From NCBI GenBank assembly GCA_951828385.1, contig OX639973.1:2719200-2783199 (forward strand): a stretch of DNA of 64,000 nucleotides, in the 5' to 3' direction. The position numbers and the translations under genes are program-made. Below the pieces are notes generated by a model. That model saw only the letters and a list, made by a program, of their open reading frames with translations, was not told the DNA's origin and did not search any database. Positions 8,078-17,901 of this stretch are shown piece by piece. Source of the DNA: an uncultured Poribacteria bacterium (GTDB lineage: Bacteria > Poribacteria > WGA-4E > WGA-3G). The number at the start of each line of letters is the position of its first letter. Positions within the stretch are counted from its first letter, which is position 1.

Positions 8078-11000
8078 ATGCAAGAATCCTTACAAAAACT
8101 ACAAGAGCTGCTCCAACAACTTTTCCGTGCAGATGCTGCCGACCTTGACTTTGGTATCTATCGTATCATCAACTATAGACGCGACCAACTCCAAGCCTTC
8201 ATTGACGAGGAACTCCCCGCCATCGTCAATGACGCTCTTGATGCAAACGCTGAAGCAGCATCTGCACACGAACGCATCACTGAACTTGAAAACGATGTCC
8301 GAGAGTTCAGTCATAACCTTGGAGAAGAGATATTAAATGCAGACGGTAATCTCATCAATGATGCTTACGCGGGTGCCCGCATTGTGGTGCAATACCTTGA
8401 AGCAAGAGAACAACTCGGCTCCCCGCAAACCCACGACCAACGCGCAGATGTCGTTTTCAATCACCTCTGGACTTTCTTCTCCCGATACTATGATAACGGC
8501 GACTTCATTCCACGCAGACGCTATTCCCAAACCGAACGCTATGCTGTCCCATACAACGGCGAAGAGATCTACCTCCATTGGGCAAACCGCGACCAATACT
8601 ACGTCAAAAGCGGCGAGCATTTCTCCACCTATAGATTCACATCTCAAGGCATCACTGTTATTTTTGATCTCCGCGATGTAGATGTTGAAAAAGACAACGT
8701 CAAAGGTGTAAAACGTTTCTTCATTCCTATGTCTGAAGAAACAACCTATTCACCAGAAACCGACGAAATCCGTATACCCTTTGAATACCGACCACTTACC
8801 GATAAAGAAAAGAAAAAATATAGTGGTCAAAAACAACAAGAAAAAATCACTGAAGATGCTGAGCCGGAAATCATGAGATACCTGACCGGTCATTACAATG
8901 CCCTATCCGCATTAGAGCACCAAACGGCAGGTGAAACCACTCTGAAAAAACATCTTCGCAGCTATACTCGTCGCAACACAGCAGACTTCTTTATCCACAA
9001 GAACCTGAAGCAATTCCTCAACCGTGAACTGGATGTCTTTATCAAAAACGAAGTTATTCCTATATCTGACTTTATTTTAACGAACGTTAATTCAGAATTA
9101 AGCGGGGGGGGGCGTAACTGCAGTATTAACCAATAGTAACAATTGGCTGGAAACCGCGACACTCGTTCACTGCGTTGCCACCCAAATCATTGAATTTTTG
9201 TCCCACATCGAAGAATTTCAGAAACGTCTCTGGCTGAAAAAGAAATTCGTCCTCTCCACCAACTACTGCCTCACACTTGACCGCGTCGCAGAAGAATTTT
9301 ACCCCGAAATCACACAGAACATAGATCAACTTGAAGAGTGGAAAGACCTGTTTGCTATACACGAAATAGACAGTACCCTCATTCTTGCCGACTACACGGA
9401 ACCCCTTTCCGTTGACTTTCTCAAAGAAAACCCAAATCTCGTGCTGGACACCCGTCACTTTGACACTAATTTCAAAGACCGTCTCTTGGAGTGCTTTGAC
9501 GATTTGGATGACATTACAGATGGTTTGTTAATTCATGGTGAGAACTTTCAAGGGTTAAATCTATTGACAGAGAAATACAAAGAATCTCTAAAAGCCATAT
9601 ACATTGATCCTCCCTATAATACAGGAGCAGATGGATTTCTTTACAGAGATTCATTCCGACATAGCAGTTGGATGTCTTTGATGTACGATAGATTACTGCT
9701 AAGCAGAAAAGTTGCACAACAAAATTCCGCAATCGCCATAAGCATCAATGAAGAGGAACTCTTTAACTTAAAGTTGTTACTAGACGCGGCAATAGGTAGT
9801 ACTAACTACCTCACAACAATTACTGTAAAGGTACGTCATGATGATAGGATACTGAAGGGGTTCAAGGAAATTCACGAAGTCACTGAACAACTTCTTGTTT
9901 ATCGTAACAGTCCTAATTTTACTCCGGCTAAAAGGATTGTTGATAATACCTCTAATGATGATTATTGTTGGCAGGTGACAGAAATTTCCAAGTCACAAGA
10001 GACACTTCTCTTAGGAAACAAAAATGTGGCTGTGTTTGGCCCCGACGATTTTTTAATTACACGTGTAGAACCTTCAGAAAAAAATTTGAAAAAAATTAAC
10101 ATACGTGGAAGTCTCAGAAGAGGAAACTCAGCTGGAGAATTCTTCACAAACTATCTTGAGTCTATGTTTAATGACTACCGCGGTTATTTATTTAAGGTCC
10201 CAAACATGGGTAATGATGGCTTGGGCTATCGCTACATTTATATTCCTGGCCCGGATGAAAATAGAAAGAATGCCGATTATTTTCAAGGGGTGCCTCTTGA
10301 TCGAGCTGATACCAAAGGAAATCCATATCCGAACCATTGGCAGGCAGAGGAGGGTTTCTGGGATATGGAACCTGCCTGGAATCGAGTTGGATATGAAGGG
10401 TCTGTCACCTTTCGAAGTGGTAAAAAACCTTTAGAATTCGTCACAAAGTATCTGGTTCTTGCTGGTGTGAAGGACGATGTGTATTCAATCTGTCTTGATT
10501 TCTTTGGTGGCAGTGGAACTACGGGACATGCTATCATTAATCTTAACCGTCAAGACAAAGGGAAACGCAAATATATCCTCATTGAAATGGGGCATCATTT
10601 TGAGACCGCTCTCAAACCGCGTATTATGAAAGCTGTCTATGCCGAAGACTGGAATGATGACCAGCCAATCTCCCGCGAAAATTCTTTATCACACATGTTC
10701 AAATATCAGCATATTGAATCTTATGAAGACACACTTAACAACATTCAATTTAACGAAACCGAACGTGAGAACCTACTTCTTGACGAACACCAATTCAGTT
10801 ACCTGTTAGGGAGAGAAACCAGCAAGAGTCCGACGTTTTTGAACGTTGATAAACTTCAGAACCCTTTCAGTTACCAACTCAACATCGTCAAAGATATGCA
10901 GACACAAACACAGACTGTGGATTTACCTGAAACCTTTAACTATCTTCTCGGTATTTCGGTGGAAACTCGTCAATGTCTTTATGACGACAATAGACGTTAC

Positions 11001-11216
11001 CTCATTTATCGCGGCACAGTCGGACAAAAAACAGTCGTCATTATCTGGCGTGAAACCGAAGGTTGGAGCGAACAAGATTGGAAACGAGATTATAATTTCA
11101 TCAAGGAGCAAGAACTAACCAAAGATGCAGATAAGGTCTATGTCAATACAGATAGTATAGTTCACGGGACAGAATCCTTGGATCCACTTTTTAAACGATT
11201 GATGTTTTCACAATAA
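8078..11216 (+). CDS. mod: Type III-like DNA methyltransferase Mod, frameshifted at a G9 tract
   Basis: Two frames together encode one protein. The first runs from 8078 and stops at 9136. The second is open from before 9111 to 11216. Losing one G from the nine-G tract at 9104-9112 joins them into about 1045 residues reading S-GGG-VTAVLTNSNNW. The C-terminal part is a beta-class amino-methyltransferase: motif IV DPPYNTGADGF (about residue 509) precedes motif I DFFGGSGTTGHAI (about 808). The N-terminal 340 residues are a family-specific domain. The res gene follows after 19 bases. As written, translation would end after 352 residues and no methylase is made. Either the tract is phase-variable or the base count is a sequencing error. 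Confidence 0.82.
9104..9112 (+). repeat. Homopolymer G9 tract inside mod
   Basis: Nine consecutive G bases sit exactly at the point where the reading frame changes. Eight or eleven G would restore the full methylase; nine truncates it. Such tracts are classic slipped-strand sites. Confidence 0.9.
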
Positions 11217-11235
11217 ATTCCCAAAATAAACCGCT

Positions 11236-14200
11236 ATGTCCAGAAGAAACACCTCACAACGCACACTTGACAATCATCTCACGCTCCATGGATGGCTTAA
11301 CGACATCTTCGGGTACAAAACCACGCGCGAATTACTTACTGATGTAGCAAGACTTGACGAGGGATTCAACCCAGATGGACACTCGCCAATCTGCACATTT
11401 CTGATGTCTCTGCCAGATTTAAAGCATGGAATTGAGACTGCATTACCAATCTACGATGCTAATATAAAACAGCATCTGTCTGCCATAAACAATAAACGCA
11501 CACAACCAATCGTCCTCCGCTATTTTCAATATCTCGCACTACTTTACACCGAGATTTTTTTAGATTGGAAATTCAGCAGACCGGGCGAATTTCTACGTCA
11601 ACTCAACGTGTTTGTCCAACGCCGTAATGATGCAAGAGCTCCCAGCGATACCATAGATATAAATTTCACAGATGCTGACATCGAAAAACTCGCTTTCTGG
11701 ATGGCAACCGGTGCAGGCAAAACTCTCATCATGCACATCAACTACCATCAGTATTTTCATTATTGCAAAGAGAAGTTGGACCACGTCGTCCTCATTACAC
11801 CTAACGAAGGGTTAAGCGATCAGCATATGCACGAACTCGCAAACTCCAACATTCGGTGTGAACGTTTTAAAGTTGAAGGTAACCGCTTGGCAAGCACTCA
11901 CAACACAGTACAGGTAATAGAAATCACAAAATTGGTAGAGGAAAAGACAGGCGGCGGTTTGAGCGTTCCAGTTGAAGCATTTGAGGGGAGTAACCTAATT
12001 TTTGTGGATGAAGGTCACAAAGGCAGTGGTGGAAAAGTCTGGCGGACTTATCGGGAAGCACTCGCCGAAACTGGATTTACTTTTGAATATAGTGCAACCT
12101 TTGGGCAGGCACTCGCTGCGGCTAATAATACTGATCTCGTTGAAGAATATGGAAAGGCCATCGCCTTTGACTATTCATACCGATACTTCTACGAGGATGG
12201 ATACGGCAAGAACTTCCGTGTCCTTAACGTTCGCCACGATGAAGAGTCCCAAACCGAGATACTCCTCTTAGCCAATCTTCTCAGCTTTTACGAACAGCGA
12301 TGCTATTTCAAGCAAGAACGCGACGCGGTGCGTGATTACGGATTAGACTCACCCTTATGGGCATTTGTTGGAAGCAAAGTTAATGCTGTCTATACTGAGA
12401 ACCGCCGCTCCCGTTCTGATGTCCTTAACGTTATTCGTTTTCTGCACCGGTTTCTAAAAAACGAAGAAAATTGGGCAACCGATACCATCGAGAAGATTCT
12501 CAACGGCGATTCCGGCTTATCGGATGACGGCACTGATGTTTTCCACAACCGTCTCAACTATCTCAGAAACCTCAGCGAAACGCCAGCGCAAATCTATACT
12601 GGTATCCTTGACGAAGTATTTCACACCAACGCAAGCGGCGCATTGCACTTACAAGATATCCGAAACGCACAGGGCGAAATCGCATTGAAAACCACTCACG
12701 GAGCAGAAAACTTTGGTCTCATCTATATTGGAGATACCGCTGCCTTCAAAAAACTCGTCAATAGCGACGATGCGGGTATTGAAACGAATTCCGAAGATGT
12801 ACTGATGGAAAGCCTTTTTAACAACATCAACACTTTCGATAGTCCAATCAATATCTTGATTGGCGCGAAAAAATTCATTGAAGGATGGGACAGTTGGCGC
12901 GTCACCGCGATGGGACTACTAAATATCGGTAGGCAGGAAGGCTCTCAAATTATCCAACTGTTCGGTAGAGGGGTTCGCTTACGTGGCAAAAACATGAGCC
13001 TCAAACGTAGTGCTGCTCTTGACGGAGAGCATCCGCTTAATCTACCTCTCTTGGAAACCTTAAATATTTTCGCTGTCCGTGCCAACTTCATGGCACAATT
13101 CCGAGATTACCTCATGCGCGAAGGGATAGAATTCGATGAACCTATCCAAATGGAGATTCCCATCGTCTCTAACGAAAATTTCCTTGCACGCCGCCTCTTT
13201 GTCCCAAATGTTCTTCCATACGACGAAGCTGCCAAGGGACAGTGTGTTCCACTCTCAGTCAATATCAACGCTTACATCACTCACGCCACGCAAATCGTTG
13301 AGGTTATCGGGAGCAGTACACAACAAGGTATCCGAGGGAGTAGATCAACGGCATCCTTGGAACGTAAAATTCCAGAAGAAAGTCTGAAATTAGTAGACTG
13401 GGAAAAAATCTACCTGCATCTGATTGAATACAAGCAGGAAAAACAGTTTCACAACCTCATCTTTGATACTCAAATCCTCCAAAAAATTATGGAACCAGAG
13501 CAAGAACTGTATGGTCTCACAGTTATGGCAGAATCGGAAGTCAAGCCAACATCACTGGAAGAGGTCGCTCGCTTAGAAGAATTAGTGATCACACTGCTGC
13601 GCAAGTATATTACCAAATTCTATCGCATTACTCAGCAGCAGTGGAGTAGCAACAGAATGAGACTGAAGACCTTAGACGAAAACGATGCAAACTTCACAAA
13701 TTGGAGTGTCTATATTCCGCGAGACGAAGCACAAGAACTTGAACCGCAAATCCAACACTTAATAGAGAGTGGTAAAATATACGGACCCAATGTAACAAAT
13801 CTTCCGAACGCCTACAACGATAGGCACTTATATCAACCACTTCTCGCAATTACCAATGCCAACGATTTGTGGCGAATCACACCACCAGCCTTAGAAGAAA
13901 GCGAACAACAATTTGTAAAAGATCTGCGCAACTATATCCGCCTGCAACGCGAAGGATATCTGGCGGAAAAGGAGGTATTTCTCTTACGCAACCAGAGTCG
14001 AGGTAAAGGTATTGGCTTTTATCAAAATGAAGGCTTCTATCCGGACTTTATTCTCTGGATAACTGAAGGAGCCAAGCAGCGTATTGTCTTTATTGAACCG
14101 CACGGCATGGTGCATGATACCATCAACGAGCACAACGATAAAGTTACCCTTTTCAAGAGATTGCAGGACCTCTCCTATGAACGCTTCCGCGGTGAACACG

Positions 14201-14367
14201 TTCAAATGGATTCCTTTATCATCTCAAAAACTGATTTTCCAGTTCTCCGCAGCAGAGAACGGATGGATAGACAAGCATTTGCAGAAGAATGGCATATCCT
14301 TTTCCGCACTGATAAACTCGATTACCTTGATCCAATCTTCCAGGAACAAGATTTACCACCAGTATAG
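11236..14367 (+). CDS. res: Type III-like restriction subunit Res (helicase-nuclease)
   Basis: This 1043-residue superfamily 2 helicase acts with Mod to translocate and cut DNA with unmethylated sites. Walker A ATGAGKTLIM (about residue 156), DEGH box FVDEGHKG (about 256), SATF (about 285) and motif VI IIQLFGRGVRLRGK (about 573) are complete. The C-terminal nuclease region has YPDFILW (about 935) and IVFIEPHGM (about 950). In the PD-(D/E)xK pattern the lysine position is His here, which may be a family variant or reduced activity. It starts 19 bases after mod. If mod is off, an active Res would lack its site-recognition partner. Confidence 0.85.
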   Translation: MSRRNTSQRTLDNHLTLHGWLNDIFGYKTTRELLTDVARLDEGFNPDGHSPICTFLMSLPDLKHGIETALPIYDANIKQHLSAINNKRTQPIVLRYFQYLALLYTEIFLDWKFSRPGEFLRQLNVFVQRRNDARAPSDTIDINFTDADIEKLAFWMATGAGKTLIMHINYHQYFHYCKEKLDHVVLITPNEGLSDQHMHELANSNIRCERFKVEGNRLASTHNTVQVIEITKLVEEKTGGGLSVPVEAFEGSNLIFVDEGHKGSGGKVWRTYREALAETGFTFEYSATFGQALAAANNTDLVEEYGKAIAFDYSYRYFYEDGYGKNFRVLNVRHDEESQTEILLLANLLSFYEQRCYFKQERDAVRDYGLDSPLWAFVGSKVNAVYTENRRSRSDVLNVIRFLHRFLKNEENWATDTIEKILNGDSGLSDDGTDVFHNRLNYLRNLSETPAQIYTGILDEVFHTNASGALHLQDIRNAQGEIALKTTHGAENFGLIYIGDTAAFKKLVNSDDAGIETNSEDVLMESLFNNINTFDSPINILIGAKKFIEGWDSWRVTAMGLLNIGRQEGSQIIQLFGRGVRLRGKNMSLKRSAALDGEHPLNLPLLETLNIFAVRANFMAQFRDYLMREGIEFDEPIQMEIPIVSNENFLARRLFVPNVLPYDEAAKGQCVPLSVNINAYITHATQIVEVIGSSTQQGIRGSRSTASLERKIPEESLKLVDWEKIYLHLIEYKQEKQFHNLIFDTQILQKIMEPEQELYGLTVMAESEVKPTSLEEVARLEELVITLLRKYITKFYRITQQQWSSNRMRLKTLDENDANFTNWSVYIPRDEAQELEPQIQHLIESGKIYGPNVTNLPNAYNDRHLYQPLLAITNANDLWRITPPALEESEQQFVKDLRNYIRLQREGYLAEKEVFLLRNQSRGKGIGFYQNEGFYPDFILWITEGAKQRIVFIEPHGMVHDTINEHNDKVTLFKRLQDLSYERFRGEHVQMDSFIISKTDFPVLRSRERMDRQAFAEEWHILFRTDKLDYLDPIFQEQDLPPV

Positions 14368-14470
14368 GTCGAAGTCCGAAAGCAAGATCTTCAACAGCAC
14401 AAATCTCTTACCTGTATCACCCGATAAATCAGCGATCCAGACAGTCTAATCTCAACATTCTCAATTTCAG

Positions 14471-14499
14471 TTGACAATTTGCTGAAAATGCTTTACACT
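14471..14499 (+). promoter_or_regulatory. Promoter before the decayed toxin-antitoxin locus
   Basis: TTGACA (14471-14476), 17 bases, TACACT (14494-14499). The ATG at 14507 is only seven bases after the -10 box, so a transcript would be leaderless or nearly so. Confidence 0.55.
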
Positions 14500-14506
14500 T
14501 AAAGAC

Positions 14507-14605
14507 ATGCAAATTCGCCCCAGAGAGATACTCCACCATATTACGTCAAGCGGAAACGATCCATATCAGCGATGGTACATGCGGATTAAGGCAGGGGTAA
14601 TCACC
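14507..14605 (+). pseudogene. 5' remnant of a RelE/HigB-like toxin fused in frame to the antitoxin
   Basis: The first 33 codons (MQIRPREILHHITSSGNDPY, then QRWYMRIKAG) look like the N-terminus of a phage Gp49/HigB-like toxin, whose family begins with a strand and then a (D/N)P(F/Y)..W helix. The remaining 70 or so toxin residues are absent, and the frame runs straight into an antitoxin. An internal deletion is the simplest explanation. Confidence 0.5.
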
Positions 14606-14947
14606 ATGAATATAGATATTAAACTTCAACAATGCACAATCCCTTTTAAAGACTATCTCCTTAAAGACCTGGCACAACCCGAATTTGCAAAAGGGTATTT
14701 GGAGACAGCACTCCAAGATTTCTATGTAGATGGTAATCTCGAAGTAATGTTGCTTGTTATTAAAAATATTGCACAAGCACAAGGCGGTACTGAAAACCTT
14801 ACAAAGTGGACACGCCTCAGCACGCACGCACTTACTTATCTTCTACAACCTGAGGACTCACTGCAATGGGATAAAGTGTTAGATATTCTCTCCACGTTAA
14901 AAGATTCCCGCCACTCAAAACATGAATTCTCAAGAGGTATTATCTAA
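14606..14947 (+). CDS. HigA-like addiction-module antidote protein
   Basis: The protein is 113 residues from the ATG at 14606, preceded by GCAGGGGTAA. The segment KDYLLKDLAQPEFAKGYLETALQD, followed by LEVMLLVIKNIAQAQGG, matches the COG3636-type antidote family found next to RelE-like toxins. The usual helix-turn-helix (sLsreaLYkaL) is altered to LSTHALTYLL, and the tail continues WDKVLDILSTLK. It may still bind DNA but has lost its toxin partner. It can also be read through from 14507 as a toxin-antitoxin fusion of 146 residues. Confidence 0.6.
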   Translation: MNIDIKLQQCTIPFKDYLLKDLAQPEFAKGYLETALQDFYVDGNLEVMLLVIKNIAQAQGGTENLTKWTRLSTHALTYLLQPEDSLQWDKVLDILSTLKDSRHSKHEFSRGII

Positions 14948-15124
14948 ATTGGCTTCTGAAGCACTCGCCGAACATCGTAGCGGTCAAACCGTTGCAAACT
15001 CCTCCGACTTCTCTTGTGGGGGGCTTTGTAAGCCCGAAAAATCCGTGTAATCCGTGTAATCTGTGGAAATCCGTGATTCAGACAATTGGCAAAATATTCA
15101 CATACCCATACTTTTGCTTTTCCC

Positions 15125-15153
15125 TTGCCATCACCTCCAAGTTATGCTAAAAT
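15125..15153 (+). promoter_or_regulatory. Promoter of the GlcD-like gene
   Basis: TTGCCA (15125-15130), 17 bases, TAAAAT (15148-15153). The ATG at 15163 lies nine bases downstream, so the 5' leader would be very short. Confidence 0.5.
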
Positions 15154-15162
15154 ACCGATAAC

Positions 15163-16545
15163 ATGAACCCACACGATTTAAAGCACCCACATAAAAAACT
15201 CCGCGCCCTTCTCGGAACACGCTTCAGCACAGACAGTGCTGTCCGAGACGCACACGCACGCGATGCCTCATACCATCAAGGCGCGCTCCCAGATGCCGTC
15301 GTATTCCCGAAAACTAACGCTGAAGTCGCAGAAATCGTTAAAATCTGTGCGAAATACAACATACCGATCGTCCCTTATGGCACCGGCACCGGCGTTGAAG
15401 GCGCAGTTGTCGGAACCGAAGGCGCGCTCTGCATTGCACTCAACGAAATGAACCGCATCCTCCGTGTCAGCCAAGACGACAGAGATGCCACCGTCCAAGC
15501 AGGCGTGACGCGTCTCCAACTGAACACGCATCTCGCCGACATCGGCACACAACTCCATTTTCCTGTCGATCCGGGGGCAGGTGCCTCACTCGGTGGGATG
15601 GTCGCAACCCGTGCATCCGGCACGAGTGCCGTCCGATACGGCACAATGCTCGATAACGTCCTCGGCTTAACCGTCATTACCGCTGACGGTGCTATCATCC
15701 ATACGGGAAGCAGAGCCAGAAAATCCGCCGCAGGCTACGACCTTACTCGTCTTTTTATCGGCTCAGAAGGCACATTGGGGATCATTACCGAGATCACGCT
15801 CAAATTAACACGATTGCCGGATGCCGTCGCCGCAGCGGTTTGTGCCTTTCCAACCGTTGCCGCAGCGGTAGATACTGTTATCAAAATGATGGACACGGGT
15901 ATCAGTATCGCTCGCATTGAACTGCTGGACGAACTTCAGATGGATGCTGTCAACAAATACGCAGGATTAGATTACGAAGTCGCACCGACGCTCTTCTTTG
16001 AATTCCACGGGTCCGAACACACTGTCGCCGAGAGTTCTGAGATTGCCGGTAAGATCGCAGCGGCGCAGGGCAGCGGCGATTTCCGATGGGCAACAGACGA
16101 AAACGAACGCAAACGCCTCTGGCAAGCCCGATACGATAGCTACTACGCCGCACTCAACCGCCGTCCGGGTTCCGTCGGTTATGTCACCGATGTATGTGTC
16201 CCGATCTCTCGACTCGCTGAGTGTATCGCAAAAACGAAAACACTGCTTGCAACATCAGACCTTGTGCCATCAATCCTTGGACACGTCGGCGACGGAAATT
16301 TTCATGTCGTCTTCCCACTTGAACCCAACAATAAGGACGAATTAGTAGAAGCGCAGCAACTCAGCCAACAGATTGTAGACATCGCTTTGGAGATGGACGG
16401 CACCTGCACCGGCGAACACGGTGTCGGCATCGGTAAACGGAAGGCGTTAGAAAAGGAACACGGAGCCGGAGTAGACCTGAGGCGCGCCATCAAACACGCC
16501 TTGGATCCGCTCAACTTAATGAACCCCGGTAAGGTTTTCTTATAG
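15163..16545 (+). CDS. FAD-linked 2-hydroxyacid oxidase (GlcD / D-lactate dehydrogenase type)
   Basis: This 460-residue flavoprotein has an FAD_binding_4 domain with PYGTGTGVEGA (about residue 70) and DPGAGASLGGM (about 138). Its C-terminal FAD-oxidase domain ends in HVGDGNFH (about 372) and CTGEHGVGIGKR (about 415), which bind metal and substrate. It oxidises glycolate, D-lactate or a similar acid. The next gene, 33 bases on, is a D-2-hydroxyacid dehydrogenase, so the pair may handle one hydroxyacid. A GlcF-like Fe-S protein lies far away at 36748. Confidence 0.88.
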   Translation: MNPHDLKHPHKKLRALLGTRFSTDSAVRDAHARDASYHQGALPDAVVFPKTNAEVAEIVKICAKYNIPIVPYGTGTGVEGAVVGTEGALCIALNEMNRILRVSQDDRDATVQAGVTRLQLNTHLADIGTQLHFPVDPGAGASLGGMVATRASGTSAVRYGTMLDNVLGLTVITADGAIIHTGSRARKSAAGYDLTRLFIGSEGTLGIITEITLKLTRLPDAVAAAVCAFPTVAAAVDTVIKMMDTGISIARIELLDELQMDAVNKYAGLDYEVAPTLFFEFHGSEHTVAESSEIAGKIAAAQGSGDFRWATDENERKRLWQARYDSYYAALNRRPGSVGYVTDVCVPISRLAECIAKTKTLLATSDLVPSILGHVGDGNFHVVFPLEPNNKDELVEAQQLSQQIVDIALEMDGTCTGEHGVGIGKRKALEKEHGAGVDLRRAIKHALDPLNLMNPGKVFL

Positions 16546-16578
16546 ATACGTTTTTCGATCCTGTAGCAGAAAAAAAAT

Positions 16579-17595
16579 ATGCAAAACAACTGGAAGATTC
16601 TCATTACCGATTACGTCTGGACATCTATTGAACCCGAAAGACAAGTCCTCGCCGAAGTCGGCGCAGAACTGATCGCCGCAGAAACTGGCGACGCAGCAGA
16701 ACTTCAAACGCTTGCACCGATGATGGACGGTATCCTCACCTGTTGGAACCCAGTCCGAGAACCGGTTATCGCGGCTGCCAAGCAATGTCAGATTATCGCG
16801 CGCTACGGCATCGGACTCGACAACATTGATGTGGAAGCCGCCACCGAGCGAGGTATTATTGTCACCAACGTCCCCGCCTACTGTATCGACGAAGTGTCTG
16901 ACCACGCCATGGGACTGCTCCTCGCGTGCGCAAGAAAAATTTCACGCTTCGATTGGGCTGTTAGAAACGGCGTATGGAACCAGAACATCGGACCGGAGAT
17001 GCACAGAATCCGAGGCAAAACACTCGGCATCGTCGGATTCGGACGAATCGGACAAGCGATTATCCCAAAAGCGAAAGCGTTCGGACTGTCAACCAACGTC
17101 TGCTCCCCACGCACGGACCCGAACCGAATTCAAGAGGCAGGGGCAGAAAAGGTCACATTTTCAGAACTTCTTGCTACATCCGATTTTATCACAATTCATG
17201 CACCGCTAACGGAGGAAACGGAACACCTGTTTAGCGATGCGGAATTCCGTGCGATGAAACCGACAGCGTTTTTAATCAACACGGCGCGCGGCGGCATCGT
17301 TGATACCGCTGCACTCACCAGGGCACTTTGTAATGGTGAAATCGCTGGTGCAGGGTTGGATGTCTTGGAAACAGAGCCACCCAACCCAAACGAAGAACTG
17401 CTAACACTTAATAATGTTGTCGTTACACCGCACGCCGCATTTGTCTCAGAAGACGCGATCCTTGAACTGGAGGTCAGCACTGCCAGATGTGTGGCACAAG
17501 TGCTAACAGGACAACTACCGGAATCCGTTGTTAATCCATCGGTTTTGGAACAACCGAACCTCCGTGCAAAATCACTCAAGAAGGAAAAATTATAA
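16579..17595 (+). CDS. D-isomer specific 2-hydroxyacid dehydrogenase
   Basis: This 338-residue NAD-dependent enzyme is related to phosphoglycerate and hydroxypyruvate dehydrogenases. The NAD motif GFGRIGQAI is near residue 153. The catalytic triad is visible as Arg in NTARGG (about 236), Glu in LETEPP (about 265) and His in TPHAAF (about 286). There is no ACT domain, so it is unlikely to be a regulated SerA. It follows the GlcD-like gene by 33 bases and is probably co-transcribed with it. Confidence 0.85.
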   Translation: MQNNWKILITDYVWTSIEPERQVLAEVGAELIAAETGDAAELQTLAPMMDGILTCWNPVREPVIAAAKQCQIIARYGIGLDNIDVEAATERGIIVTNVPAYCIDEVSDHAMGLLLACARKISRFDWAVRNGVWNQNIGPEMHRIRGKTLGIVGFGRIGQAIIPKAKAFGLSTNVCSPRTDPNRIQEAGAEKVTFSELLATSDFITIHAPLTEETEHLFSDAEFRAMKPTAFLINTARGGIVDTAALTRALCNGEIAGAGLDVLETEPPNPNEELLTLNNVVVTPHAAFVSEDAILELEVSTARCVAQVLTGQLPESVVNPSVLEQPNLRAKSLKKEKL

Positions 17596-17611
17596 CACAC
17601 TTTTATGAAGA

Positions 17612-17737
17612 TTTAGGACTTACGCATGCTGCTCTTTTGTAGCACAAACTTCATAGTTTGTGCCACCAGAACGCTGTGTTTTCCGAAAATTCTCATCTAA
17701 CAGAACGGGCTGCAGTCAAAATTGCGTAAGTCCTAAA
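17612..17737. mobile_element. MITE-like 126-bp element
   Basis: Perfect 15-bp terminal inverted repeats (TTTAGGACTTACGCA at 17612-17626 and its complement at 17723-17737) enclose 96 bases without a gene. Inside, GCACAAACT (17642-17650) and AGTTTGTGC (17655-17663) form a 9-bp hairpin. The same TAAGTCCTA and TTTTGTAGCA words occur near 3590. I see no clear target duplication. Confidence 0.6.
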
Positions 17738-17771
17738 GATTAAAAGATTAATTCGGTAATTTCTTAGCGAT

Positions 17772-17858
17772 GTCCGGTGCGGTTAGGAATGCAGATCGCA
17801 TTTGGGGTTTTTGCTTGGGTGTTTCTGCAAGTACACCGCAAAACCGCACCTACTGGAC
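17772..17858. repeat. Intergenic palindromic repeat, copy C (long loop)
   Basis: GTCCGGTGCGGTT (17772-17784) is mirrored by AACCGCACCTACTGGAC (17842-17858). The 9-bp core GGTGCGGTT/AACCGCACC is identical to copy A at 222-242, but the loop is 57 bases. It lies in the trpB leader. Confidence 0.5.
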
Positions 17859-17901
17859 CTGGCGGAAAACCCAGATTACCGATACATATTGGAGAACTTA
17901 G

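Noticed and set aside
9198-11216. Second mod frame as a separate gene starting at TTG 9198
   Set aside because: No ribosome site, and the coding frame continues upstream to the G tract and joins the first frame once one G is removed.
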